Assembly: GCF_030272615.1 (NCBI RefSeq)
Contig: NC_081415.1
Location: 230,972,803 to 231,036,802, forward strand
Reading direction: 5' to 3'
Length of the DNA: 64,000 bases
Source: Cryptomeria japonica
Taxonomy: Eukaryota > Streptophyta > Pinopsida > Cupressales > Cupressaceae
The first letter of the stretch is position 1. Every line of letters starts with the position of its first letter. Shown piece after piece: positions 1 through 11,296 of this stretch. A program made the position numbers and the translations under genes. The notes under the pieces were generated by a model. The model was not told the DNA's origin, made no database searches, and worked only from the letters and a program-made list of their open reading frames with translations.

Positions 1-459
1 CCTTCAACCACTAAATGGCTCAAAGTCTTTGATAACCATTGAAGGCTTCCAACTTTCAACCACTTAATCCCCAAAGTCTCCAATAACCATTAATGGTTAA
101 CTCAAACCCTCCCACATGGTTAAAACATTTGTTTTGACTCAACCTCTACCCAACCCAAGGGTCTCATCAAGCCTTTAAAGCTTTGACCATGATTATCTCT
201 TAATCATTTGCACAAAGGTTTATCCTTGCATTAACTCCTAATCCAGTGGGTAATCCTAATTTAGACTTGACCCTTAGCCTTTAGATAACCATGAGGTATT
301 CTCAGGCCTTTAATGCCTCCAACCTCTTCTCTCAACCCAATCCTATGTTGACATTTGTCATCATTTCATTAGTGCCAATTATGCACATGGATCCCCAACT
401 TTCAAGCTCGACCCTTGATTAAATCATTCAATCCTGGCCATCCATTGCTCCATTTTTCC

Positions 460-469
460 TATAAATAGA
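460..469 (+). promoter_or_regulatory. TATA box (CTATAAATAG)
   Basis: A textbook plant TATA box lies about 30 bases before a plausible start region and about 390 bases before the retropepsin-like ORF. It may be the promoter that drives element A or an older LTR remnant. Seen directly; its use is inferred. Confidence 0.5.
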
Positions 470-845
470 GCCCATTCCTTCATAATCCAGATCCTGAAAA
501 CTTGTATGCATTTAGACTATAGACATTTTAGAGAGCATTTTAGCATAAGCAATCTAACATCTTGTCTCTTTGGTTAAAATATATCATTTTAGCATTAGCA
601 TTAGCTTTTTATTTCACATTTAGAGCTATATTACAATCTCAATCCTCCATAAGCATCCATAGTGCAAAAAGCTGCTGAGAGCTACACTATTTTGGAACTT
701 GGAGAGGAGAGGAACAAGGGAGAAGGAGCTAATCTCATGCTAAGAGATAGTTGGAGATGTCTCATTGTCTTTACTTCTTTAGTTAGATTCATTAGCATGT
801 TTTTAGTGTCTCCTTTGGAATGCCTTCATGTGTTTGGTTTTTTGA

Positions 846-2287
846 TTGACTAACGCTAACTTCTTGTGTGCTTTTGTGTTGTTTGATCTTAGACTAACAT
901 TGTGCCATTTAGGAGGGCATCACATAGTTGCAAAAGTTAAGAATACACCTTGCCGTGGAGTGCTTATTGATCCTTCGTGCATGGTTAATGTTATTACTGA
1001 AGAATTTCTTTTTACTTTGCAATTGAATCAAGTGATATATGACAAAACAATGTGATTGTGAAACAATTTGATGCATTTTCTTCTCCTGCAATTGGTTCTA
1101 TTACATTGCCTATTGAGGTCCATAACAAATCTCTTGATGTGAACTTTGCTATTATTCCATCTTCCGAACAATTTCGTGTGAAGCTTGGCTATCCTTGGCT
1201 ATCTTCCATGAAAGCTATTGCTTCTCCTATTCATAAGTGTTTGAAATTTCCCCATAATGGTGAAGTTGTTACTGTCAATCATAGTCTCTTTAAACCAGCT
1301 GAAAGAACCTCTAGTGTTCCTATTGATTACTTTTGGCCTAAACAATTCCAATCTCTTCCTCCGCGAAGTGATCATCTTTTCAAATCTTATCAAAAGTGGA
1401 AAACAGATATGATCCTATCTCTAAGTGAACCTAGAGCACCTAAACTTGATATTCCTATCATTCTTGAGAAGGAAGTTCTTCCTTTGAAAGATAAAACTAA
1501 TGTCTTTCCTCAAGAAGATTCTCAACCCATCCCTATGGATGTGACTATGTCTATGCCTAATAAACTTCCTAAGAGTAGACCTATACCTCCTCGTCATGAT
1601 GGACTTGGTCTTCTCCCTAAACCAAATATTCCTCCTTTATATGGAGCAGTTCCTCCTCCTTCTTTTTATAGAGAGAAGAGACCTTCTTCTTCTCCTATTA
1701 TCCAGCCTAAGAGACCACAACCTAAACACCCAAGTGCTAAGGATGAGAACATTCCTCCTCCTCAATCTTCTCCACTTCCTACTAAGACTAGACGAAATCG
1801 TTCTGCACGTGAACGCCGATGAAAGCGTCGTCTTAGAGCTCAGGCAGCTGCTTCTCAAACTTTGCAATCTCCAAAAACATCTTCAACAAGCATTATTCCA
1901 TTTTCTCCTCAGCCAGAAATTGAGCCGAAATCTCCTAAACATAAGATGCATGATGGTCTTGATCCGGTGCGAGTTAAAGATCCTATTTTTATAAATCTTG
2001 ATGATGATATGGATGAAAATGTTATTCATGATGAAAATGTTACTCCTCTTGCTTCTGATAGTGAATATGAACTTGTTGATGTCGATAACCATTTATCTAA
2101 TGAATTTTCTAAAGCACTTATCCTAGCTCCTAGACAAGAACAACGTGGCTCGGAACATGAACATAGCCCTTGTTTGGATCTTGTGATAGCTCCATCTGCT
2201 ATGTTGGATGTTCCTCCTCTAGCGTGTTCCCTGCCTTCCCGAAACATTGATCAGCAAGATCGGGGGGTAGATGACATGCTAGACTAG
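846..2287 (+). pseudogene. Retropepsin-like domain with long Pro-rich tail, broken
   Basis: The reading needs one frame change near 1050 and passes one TGA at 1820, where CGA would continue an Arg-rich run (a CpG-type change). The first 70 residues hold a loop reading LIDPSCMVNVI, where an aspartic protease would have LID(T/S)G. Then come GSITLPIEV and FRVKLGYPWLSSMKA, matching the flap-to-C-terminal part of gypsy retropepsins (FxxxLGRPWLxxM). After that the protein is Pro/Ser-rich (IPPLYGAVPPPS), strongly basic near 1780-1830, and acidic to the end. No reverse transcriptase, RNase H or integrase follows before the 3' LTR. The same layout is found on the minus strand at 39300-40250, including a DP(S/T) loop. 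It may be a non-catalytic or altered protease domain fused to a gag-like tail. Confidence 0.65.
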
Positions 2288-3010
2288 TTACATTAGCATA
2301 GCAGATTCTCTCCTCCTCTCTTTTGTTACTTCTTCTATATGTTATTCTCATTCTTCTATTTGTTGTCCTTGGTGTTGTTTACTTGAGGACGATGCAAAGT
2401 ATTGAGATCTCTCGATCTCTCTCATGTTGACTCAAAAGACACATGTGTTCCCTTCTTCTAGGTGACCTTCCTTGATTGGGGAATGAAGAACAATTATGCA
2501 TACATACATATGATACATATACATGAATTATCATACAGCATACTGACCCCGAGGAAAGCGAAGTCACCTCATGCTTTGTGTTTTGTGTCTATTATCCTTG
2601 GGCTTATCTCACACTTGGGGGCTAAATCCTTGCGATAACGTGCTCCTTTCTCATTTCTTATATGTATCACTACCTTAAAGCAATCACCCCCGGTGAGGCA
2701 TGTGCGATCGCTTTAACGTAGGGGGCATACATCCCGTTCATATCTTTTCAAGATACTTGAAAATTTCTTGGCAAATTTAGCCTTGCCTTGAAAATTTTTG
2801 ATATCTTTCTTGCATGACTCATAGTGAGGGAGCCTTACTACTGACACTGATGGTTCTTCCTCGCGATCTTCCCTTTTACTTTGTCAATCGAAGTCATAAG
2901 ATCCTTAGTCCACTGGGGGCTTGGTGTATCTTGCCTCCTTGACGTGGTGAAAGTCTTTCAATGTTGTTTCCTTGTACTTTACCGAAAGTATGAGCATACA
3001 TACTCCCGCT

Positions 3011-3025
3011 AAAGTGGGGGCTAAA
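3011..3025 (+). promoter_or_regulatory. Polypurine tract of element A
   Basis: The purine-rich run AAAGTGGGGGCTAAA lies directly before TGTAGCG, the start of the 3' LTR. It would prime plus-strand DNA synthesis. Two other G-rich runs, GTAGGGGGC near 2718 and CTGGGGGCTTGG near 2911, lie upstream. Confidence 0.6.
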
Positions 3026-4281
3026 TGTAGCGTCCTAAAATTGCGACACTTGCAATTTCGACTGCATTTCGGTCTTCACGATGGCGACGCAACACGCAAC
3101 CTGAATGGAGACCCTGAAACTTGCTCACGACACTGAAAACTGCATTTTTCAAGCACCTTGGCCTGAACCTCCTTGTACCCTGCTGTCCCGGGAGGTGGGA
3201 CCAGAGCGCCCAGCGCCCTGGTCCTTCAGGACCAGGGCGCCCAGCGCCCTGGTCCCTGGGTCCTATTTTGGGCCCGGTCTCCTAAGGGGTCTCGGGTCTT
3301 TTTGTTTGCAAATTGGAAATTAACTTTCCTAGTCGGCCTAAGGTCGGGAAAATCAGTCTATCAGCCCTAAATGACAAGTATATAAACTACATTTTTCTCT
3401 CTCATTTGGACATAACACATACATGATGAAAAAGGCGTGGAAACTATACTCAAGCATTCAAGCATTCAAGCATTTCTTCTAAGTCTCCATTCAAGGCTAA
3501 GTGTTGCATTCAAGACAAGGATTCAACCATTGAAGAGGAGATCACATACTACATGCTACATACAACATACTACTACAACATACAACATACTACTACAACA
3601 TACAGCATACAACATCTAAACCTTCGCACATAAGGATACAAACATCCTTAGAACAAGGTATTAGTACTTGTTTTACAGTCATTTATATTTACAGCTCTTG
3701 CTCATTTCTTGGTTAATTCCAAAACCGGGGTTTGACCTAAAGGCAAACCCCTAATCCCTAACCCCCCAATCGTCTTCGTTTTTCTGTGTGTAGGTTGCAG
3801 GTACATGGCTGAAATTGAAGATCTGGAATCCTTGTGCAGAGACGAATAGATCCCCCTTCGTTTCGCGGATTTTTCGGAGGACCGTGGCACCGGGCGCCAT
3901 CGTCCCGACGACTTTTGCTCAAATTTGCAGGACAGTGCCGTATTGACATTTTACTGCTAATTCCAGGTCCGCAACTTCATACTGTATTCCTATCTCAGTT
4001 TATAAGCGAATCTTTATCACTTTCTATGCATGCTTAGCTTAATTCTCCTATCAACATTCTTTACGAAAGAGGGTAGCCTTGCTGTCTTAACCCTTGAAAC
4101 ACATTTAGCATCCAATCTTGCATTGCGTGGGATTGGATCTTGTGGGTTTCAACCCCTCTTTTGAATGTAAAGTCTCTCCCCTAAGTGAAAACCATCGAAT
4201 CCTAGTGAACCTCCCTTCTCTCTCCTCAGAGTTGGAAGAGGGGAGAACAACTAGGGTTCGATCATGATTTTCCGCTTTACA
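3026..4281 (+). repeat. 3' LTR of gypsy-like element A
   Basis: The LTR starts TGTAGCG after the purine tract. The proposed end is CCGCTTTACA, after which sequence matching LTR family C resumes. The start parallels the rc start of solo LTR G (TGTAGCGGC), and both LTRs carry GC-rich blocks plus a GGGTTTG..CAAACCC element. Inside are a GC-rich hairpin block at 3198-3255, a TATA-like box at 3378-3387 and an ACAACATACTACT-type short tandem repeat at 3545-3615. The left edge is firm. The right edge is inferred and could be off by some tens of bases. Confidence 0.6.
3198..3255. repeat. Two GC-rich perfect palindromes in LTR A
   Basis: Two 27-base units stand in tandem, 4 bases apart. The second is GGACCAGGGCGC, the loop CCA, then GCGCCCTGGTCC: a perfect 12-bp stem. 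The first differs by one base. They are the most GC-rich sequence in the left third of an AT-rich window. Similar units occur in solo LTR G. Confidence 0.85.
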
Positions 4282-5652
4282 ACATGAAAACTCATAAACA
4301 CATAATCATCATAACACTCATAACACCAGATTTAACGTGGAAAACCAAATAGGGAAAAACCACTGTGGGATTTCAAACCCACTAAGAATAATACTCTTCT
4401 AGAGTATGCTCGGTTAAAAGCAAATCCTGTTAAAGATTACAAACACATTGCTAGATGTGACCCAGTTAAGGGATTTCCCTCAGATCAGTTAGGATCTTCA
4501 CTTTGTTAGAAGTGACCTTGTTAAAGGATTTTAAACACTCAACTAGAATGTCACCTTACTAGAGGGTTTACAAATAAGACTGTTAAGTCCACTCGGTTAA
4601 GAGATTTTCTGTCACTTACAAAATAACAGTAATAAAAATATATCTTCAACTTCACATCTATAATGCTAAAGCAGATTCTTATTTGCTCAAAACAATCTAG
4701 TCATAGGACTTATCTTGTCCCTTTGTTGGGCTCTCTACTCTATTATTCAAACAGGTCTTCAAGCTTCTGTGCTCGGTAATCACTATGTAGCATCTATGTG
4801 CTTACACTTGCCTGCATACATTGTTTATCAATAATTCCTTATTTATAAACAATTGCTAACCGCCTAATCTCCTTGATCACATTTCCCGTGATCAATCTTA
4901 GCCATCAGATCTTCAAACTTGACAAGGTTCAATGTATCATTCCGATCTGAAAATGTTTTACCTTGCCTTAGGACTTGTAGTCCATTCTTGGAACTTGCAG
5001 AGGGTTATTGTGGTTCAATCTAAGTTGTAGATCTTCTTGTCGATTTTCCTTTGCCATAGATCCTTAACAAACTTCATGCACAGCATACCAATCATTTATA
5101 CATCTCCAGCCAATCATTGTCCTTCATTAAATAATACTTTTATCCATCCAATGTGATCAGTCATAACTCGGTTGCAACTTGGTAAATACTAAACTTTACT
5201 CGGTAGACATTCCGCCTTCATTAACCGATATCGATAACCTTAGGGTTTACCGACTAGGTTCTTTGCTCAGTGACATAGTATAGTATTAACCTTACAATCA
5301 ACAACATATGTAGGATATCAAAACAATCTAAACATCATGATCTCATCATTGTCTAACTTGGTAATAGTTTCCCATTGAATATCTTATTTCTCCTCTTATT
5401 CATCACATTCTTTCTGTATCTTTTACCAACATCTTAATTCTCTTCAAATCAATCTTCTCAAGATATGGAAACATCATACTGAATCAGATAATCAATTTCT
5501 TGACATCAATGACAAAATAATGTTATAAAGATAGTTATCATCCTTCTTTCGTTATATCAATAATCTTCAACAACCTTCTCAATATCCTTAATGAATATCA
5601 ACAATCTCCTGATATTGAAATGCCAACAATCTTTCTTACTGTAATGCCAACA
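4282..5652 (-). repeat. LTR of copia-like family C, truncated, inserted in element B
   Basis: This is the same family as the solo LTR at 17676-19155: both share the 'atttaacgtggaaa.cc.aatagggaaaaaccact' block, the repeated 'ggttaa..gattt' segment and the right end. On the minus strand it begins TGTTGGCATTACAG (right edge 5652). Its left part is missing because element A entered it; ACATG at 4282-4286 may be one half of A's target duplication. Directly after 5652 the integrase of copia element B resumes (ATTTTATGATTC, as in element D at 23286). A family C element therefore inserted into B's integrase. Confidence 0.7.
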
Positions 5653-8090
5653 ATTTTATGATTCTTACTGATGATTTCTCAAGAATGATGTGGGTCACAT
5701 TCTTGAACGACAAGTCTGAAGCCTTTGGAAAGTTCAAAACCTTCAGAGCACTGGTTGAAAAAGAAAGTGGTAAGAGGATTAAGTGCCTCAGAACTGATCA
5801 AGGAGGAGAATTCACTTCCGGTGAATTCAACAAGTACTGTGAAGAGAATGACATCAAGAGGAAATTGTCTGCCCCCCGGACTCCACATCAGAATGGCCTA
5901 GTAGAGAGAAACAACCGGACTTTAGTTGAAGTAGCCAGAACAATGCTGATCCAAGGAAAAGTTGCTCAAACTTTTTGGAGAGAAGCGGTGAGCACTGCAG
6001 TCTATACAATGAACTAGGTACTCATCATGAAAGGTAAGGATAAAACTCCTTATGAGTATTGGACCAGTAAGACACCAGTGGTAAGCTACTTTAGAGTTTT
6101 TGGTAGCAAATGTTATATCAAGAGGAGTGAACATCAGAGCAAGTTTGATCCAAAATGTGATGAGGGAATATTACTAGGGTATTCCACAAAGAGCAAAGCT
6201 CTCAAATGTTTCAACAATAGGACTCAGAGATTTTTTGAAAGCATCAATGTTAGAGTTGATGAAACCTCTGAGAAACCTGAGGAAACCGACAGTGAGCAAG
6301 TAGGAGAGGAGTCAGTAGTAACCTTCTAGGAACCAGTTGCAAAATAGCCTAGCACCAGTAACAGTGCTCCTACACTAGTAGATGTTCATGTTGATGAAGA
6401 TGAGGATGAAGAAGAAAAGCAAGAGGAAACAACCAAGATCATTCCTAGGTATGTAAAGTTGAATCATGATCCAAAGCATATCATAGGAGATAAGGATGTA
6501 GGAATTCTTACAAGAAGAAAGGTCAGAGAAAATTCTTGCATGATCTCTGAATTTGAGCCTAAAACATTTAAAGAGGCACATAAAGATGAAGACTAGATCA
6601 AGGCAATGGAAGAGGAACTTGACCAGATAGAAAAGAATGGTACATGGTCTTGGGTACCCAAACCAGAGCATAAAAATGTCATAGGCACCAAATGGGTTTT
6701 CATAAATAAGTTGAATGAAGATGGCACAGTGGTAAGAAACAAAGCTAGACTGGTGTGCAAAGGATATGCTCAAAAAGAAGGAGAAGACTATGGAGAAACC
6801 TTTGCTCCAGTAGCTAGATTGGAAGGAGTTCATATGCTTCTTGCATATGCAACCTTCAAAGGATTCAAAGTATATCAAATGGATGTAAAATATGCATTCC
6901 TAAATGCAATACTAGAAGAGGAGGTGTATATAGAGCAACCAAATGGGTTTTCCCTATCAGAAGATAGTAACATGATGTGTAGGCTACATAAAGCCTTGTA
7001 TGGGCTAAAGCAGGCACCTAGAGCATGGTATGAACACTTGCACTCTCATCTTGTGAAGATTGGATTTGAAAGAACAAGTGAAGAAAGCTATATCTACTTG
7101 AAATCAGAAGGAGATTAGATTCTAATTTGTGAAGTATTTGTTGATGATATATTTTTTGGTGGAGATGACAAGATGAGTCATGACTTTGTAGATGAGATGA
7201 AGAAGGAATTTAAGATGTCACTTATAGGGGAGATTAAGTTCTTCATTGGACTATAGATTCAACAAATGAAAGATGGAATATTTATCACTCAGTCCAAGTA
7301 TGTCAAAGAGGTATTGAAGACCTTTGGCATGGAAAATAGTAAACCGATTGGTACACCGATGGTAACTGGTTGTAAACTATCAAAGGAGGATGACTCAACA
7401 TTGGTAAATGAGAAGGAATACCGATCAATGATTGGTAAGTTGCACTATGTAGTACATAGAAGACCAAACATTGCACATATAGTGGGCATTACTGCACGGT
7501 TCCAGAAAAGCCCAAAAGAATCCCACTTGGTAGCAGTCAAGTAGATTCCGAGATATCTGAAGGGAACTATTGACTATGGATTATGGTATCCATACAGTAA
7601 TAATTTCAACCTAAAAGTGTTTACAGATGCTGATTGGGCTCGTAATGTGGATGACCAGAAGAGAACAACCGATGGCGCATTCTTTCTTGGTGGTAGACTA
7701 GTCTCATGGATGAGTAAGAAGCAGAGTTGTATCTCTTAGTCTATAGCAGAAGTGGAGTATGTTGCAGCATTTATGAACTAAACCCAGACAATTTGGATGA
7801 AGCATGTATTAAATGGCTTCAAAGTTCCTGTATCTGAACCAGTAAGTATATTTTGTGACAACATAAGTGCAATTAACATCTCCTAGAATCTAGTTTTGCG
7901 TGCTAGAACCAAGCACTTCGAGCTCAAGTATCATTTCTTGAGGGAGAAGGTTCAGAACAAAGAAGTTGTATTGGAACATGTTTCCAGTAAGGAGCAGTTA
8001 GCAGACATATTCACCAAGCCTCTACCAAAGGCTACCTTTACCTATTTGAGAGGTGAATTAGGGGTGCTACCCCTTCAAGAGGTGAACTAG
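5653..8090 (+). pseudogene. Copia element B: integrase, reverse transcriptase, RNase H (decayed)
   Basis: The reading starts inside the integrase, after the first catalytic Asp. The second Asp (LRTDQGGEF) and the Glu (GLVERNNRT) are present. The reverse transcriptase has [21 protein letters not shown] and FVDDIFFGG. RNase H shows FTDADWA, AEVEYVAA, FCDN and ARTKHFELKYHF. The end is the usual ADIFTKPLP and PLQEVN. The frame is broken by at least seven stops. Comparison with its relative D shows most arose by C-to-T or G-to-A changes (CAG or TGG to TAG). Gag and protease are absent because LTR C and element A cut the element at 5652. It is not functional. Confidence 0.9.
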
Positions 8091-8165
8091 ATGTGTGTGC
8101 TCCACATCGGTTAGGTCTTCCATTGATATATTTTTTTTGGATTGGTGTGTTTAAGGATGCTACTC

Positions 8166-8297
8166 CTTAGGGGGAGCAACATAGTAGAACATAGATATGT
8201 AGCCTCCACTTTGGCATTGTTGTCAAAGGGGGAGAAGATGTGAAGTCGAAGCAGAAAGATATCTCTATATATTTCCATCAATGCCAAAGGAAGAGAT
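8166..8297 (+). promoter_or_regulatory. Multiple polypurine tracts of element B
   Basis: Three purine runs precede the 3' LTR: TTAGGGGGAG near 8168, AAAGGGGGAG near 8226 and AAAGGAAGAGAT at 8286-8297. The last one abuts the LTR and has two G-to-A changes relative to D and F. The triple arrangement is the same as in element D. Confidence 0.7.
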
Positions 8298-9785
8298 TGT
8301 TGGTATATGTGCAGAGCATGATGGCATGACGATTTTGTATGTTGTCATTGATGTTAATATGCTGAAGTATGAACCGGCATGTTGTAGTAAGCAAACTGGC
8401 AAGAGAACTGATATAATGATGTAAACTGGCATTTGTTCAAAGTGAATCGACATGTTGGTATGAGAACCGATAAATGGAAGTTTTGTATTGGGGTTTCATT
8501 TGGCATGACTACCGATTGGTAGTCTCAGCTTTAGGGTTTTCGGTTGATGCATTCTAAGATTGTGTGATTCAACTGATGATATCTTGTGATGAGTTAGCAT
8601 TGTAATGTAGACTAGATAAGTGTTGCCATGTCAGCCTTGTGCGCGTGAAGGATTTCCTTGAGGATCGTTCATGGAGATTGATCCTATCTACCTCGGGAAT
8701 GTGCAAAGTCTCTGTAAATGGTGGAGAGCGCATGATGAGTTATCATCTTCCTAAAGCGACAAAGAATGACTGTTGGAGAACATCTTGAGATCTATTCAAG
8801 ATTGTTGTATTCGATGCAGTGTGATTAACGGTCAGGATTGAACTGACTGGATTGTAAAACCTAAATGTTTAGGGTTTAGGGTTTATGCTACCGACCTATC
8901 TATTTCCTATAAGGTCGGTGATGTTTTTCATTTTGAAGTTGTTGGCAAATGTTATGTGTGTATCCAAGTGAAGAGATACTTGATTCTTTCCAGATCGGAG
9001 AATTGTGTTGATATCTATAGAGTATGATTGAAGAAGAGGAGCTAAAGTGGATCTACCTTGGCATTAAGTGTTGTTATCAGATCAGTGTACTACCTGTTGA
9101 CTTCTAACCATTTCAGTAGTTGGAAAATCCCTTAACCGGGTAGCTTTAATAGGCTTTTGTATAAATCTTTTAATAGGGTGACTCAACTCAATGAGTTCTT
9201 CAAATCCTCTTACGAGGTAACCTTTAACAGGGTTCTAACCTTTAACCAGGTATTTAGCCATCCCTTAATCGGGTGATCCCTAGCAGGATCAGTTTCTAGC
9301 AAAACCTATTGTAAAAGTCTCTAACCGGACTAGACTTCTAACAGAGCGGACTTCCAAAGAGTTCAAGAATAGCTTGTGGGTATTCATCCCCACCATGGTT
9401 TTTCCTAGTTGGGTTTCCACATGAAAATAAGTGTGTCATGTGTGATGCCTTTCATGTGATGATTTAGTGTTTTATGTCAAACTGGTAAAATATGTTGAAC
9501 TAGCAGTCATTATATTTTTTATGATAAATTACTTGTTTATGCATAAGGGTGAAGTGGAAATGAGTTATTAGATTGTATGGAAAGCTAAGGGTTACCAGTT
9601 CATGTCTTTCACATTCTCACTGTTTTTTACCGGTAGTAATCTAGTTTAGATCGGTATTAGTGCTTACCAGTCAAAGTGCAGCGTTTGCAGTCAAACCAGT
9701 TCAGGAAAAGAATTTTTTCCTATACTGATTCAGCCCCCCCCTCTCATTACTAGTTTGGTACTAACTATTTATCATTAACTTATCA
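8298..9785 (+). repeat. 3' LTR of copia element B
   Basis: The LTR starts TGTTGGTATATG directly after the purine tract and ends TTATCA. It is clearly related along its length to the two LTRs of element D (20040-21559 and 27661-29167). It carries the shared block near 9390-9425 (CCCACCATGG, GGGTTTCCACATG) and a C-rich tract near 9734 just before the end. Confidence 0.85.
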
Positions 9786-9850
9786 AATATATCTAGAAAC
9801 AATAGGATATGGAGATTGGGCCTTGTTGTGAGGAGTAAGAGCTGAGAGAC

Positions 9851-10920
9851 TGTTAGGACCAGGAGCAACTAAGAGGGGGGGGTGAATCAATTGTCTAATA
9901 ATTTCAACCCAAATATAACTTAATCAAACTTGATACTTGATACCGGTAAACCAAACTTAATGTCGGTAAGAAGATTAACAGTTAATATCAATACCGGTGA
10001 AACTTAATGCATGAAATAGAAAGAGAAACAACATCCACAACACATAACATAGAGATTTATATGTGGAAACCCTATAAGGGGAAAAACCACGATGGGGAAT
10101 CTTACCCACAATCAGATGATACTCCTGCAGATAGTATGTGCATACAAATGGAGTTTGCACATGCAAAAAGGCCAGCTGCCTAGAGCTCACTACTCAATCA
10201 CAAGAATGGGAGTCTCACTTACTACAATTGGATGATTAAATCCAATAATAATGTACTGCTCAAAGTAGCATCTCCAATGCTAGATTCAATACCAGTTAAG
10301 CTTTGATTATCTCCTTCAAACCTTCCCTGAATCTTCAAATGATGTATGCATGAGTAGCTTTGCTTATATTTACATATACCGAATATCACAACCTTACCAT
10401 ACCATATTACATACCATACATTAATCTCACAAATGATCTCTTACATATATACCAAAGCCTAAGACCAAATGTGTAGGTCGGCTCACTAAGAATATTACAA
10501 TAAAATCAATTACAAGAAGTCAATATCCAATGCATCATGTCATCTCAACAATAATACTAATTGATTAAACCATCTCCATAACGTGTCGTGCTGATCTGGA
10601 ATAGATAATGCATGTCGGTCCATAACCTAGACCAATTTTGTCGGTAACAACAAATATGTCAACCCAATTAGACCAATAACCAAATCTCCAAAACCAAGTG
10701 TCTAAACCATGTCTTTGACATAACCAAGTGATCTCCAGATGATAACAAGTCATCCTTAGTGCCGGTGAATAATATAACCTGTCGATGAACCAAATATCGG
10801 TGACTGTGCATAAGTCACTAAACTTGCCAGTGAACATAACCAAAGATCTCCAGAAGGATAAGTGTTGATAAGTGTTGACATCAATGACAAAACCAATGCA
10901 ACATATCCATAATACCAACA
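9851..10920 (-). repeat. 3' LTR of element F
   Basis: Read on the minus strand it starts TGTTGGTATTATGG and ends GGTCCTAACA. It matches 15513-16582 over its full length with scattered substitutions. Open frames seen inside it (for example 10565-10990) have counterparts in the other LTR and are chance ORFs. Confidence 0.95.
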
Positions 10921-11220
10921 ATCTCCCCCTTTGGCATTGATGGCAACACAAGATGGAAAAACCATCTAAGTGCCAAGGTAGAAATGCCAAAAACCAAAAA
11001 CCAACAATCTCCAGAATAGATCAATACCAGAAATCAAAATACAAATGCAAAGAGTATGAATCTCTCCCCCAATGAATAATCTCTCCCCAAAGGATAATAT
11101 TTTTCCATAGATATCTCTCCCCCTTTGACATCAAATGCCAAAGCAATACAAATACCAGATACAGCCAGTTCATAGAACCAATTATAAATACCAACTGTTA
11201 CTCCAACTACTCCCCCTGAG
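10921..11220 (-). promoter_or_regulatory. Multiple polypurine tracts of element F
   Basis: On the minus strand AAAGGGGGAGAT (10921-10932) abuts the 3' LTR. Further purine runs of the same type lie at about 11115-11127 and 11211-11220. Repeated tracts of this kind are a reported trait of the Sirevirus branch of copia elements. Confidence 0.7.
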
Positions 11221-11296
11221 AATTATCTCTCCTTCATCAAAGCTGAAAAAAGGTTTCTCTATAAATTCTGTCGATTTGATGCCAAGCATCAACTGT

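Larger units (their letters stand above)
1..3025 (+). mobile_element. Internal part of gypsy-like element A, left end outside window
   Basis: This is the DNA to the left of a polypurine tract and 3' LTR, so it is read as the interior of a plus-strand LTR element whose 5' LTR is outside the window. Positions 1-845 hold no convincing gene. They contain a TATA box and short repeats of the type 'aaccatta/ccaactttcaacca', and could be leader or part of another LTR. The only protein signal is the retropepsin-like ORF at 846-2287. Positions 2288-3010 hold no ORF of note and no reverse transcriptase or integrase motif. The Ty3/gypsy assignment rests on the protease type and on the LTR beginning TGTAGCG after a purine tract, and is an inference. 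Confidence 0.6.

Noticed and set aside
3437-3619. 60-codon ORF with Thr/Tyr repeats
   Set aside because: It is translated from a short tandem repeat inside LTR A.
10565-10990. 141-codon minus-strand ORF
   Set aside because: It lies within the F 3' LTR and has a counterpart in the other LTR (16227-16589). It is a chance ORF in repeat DNA.
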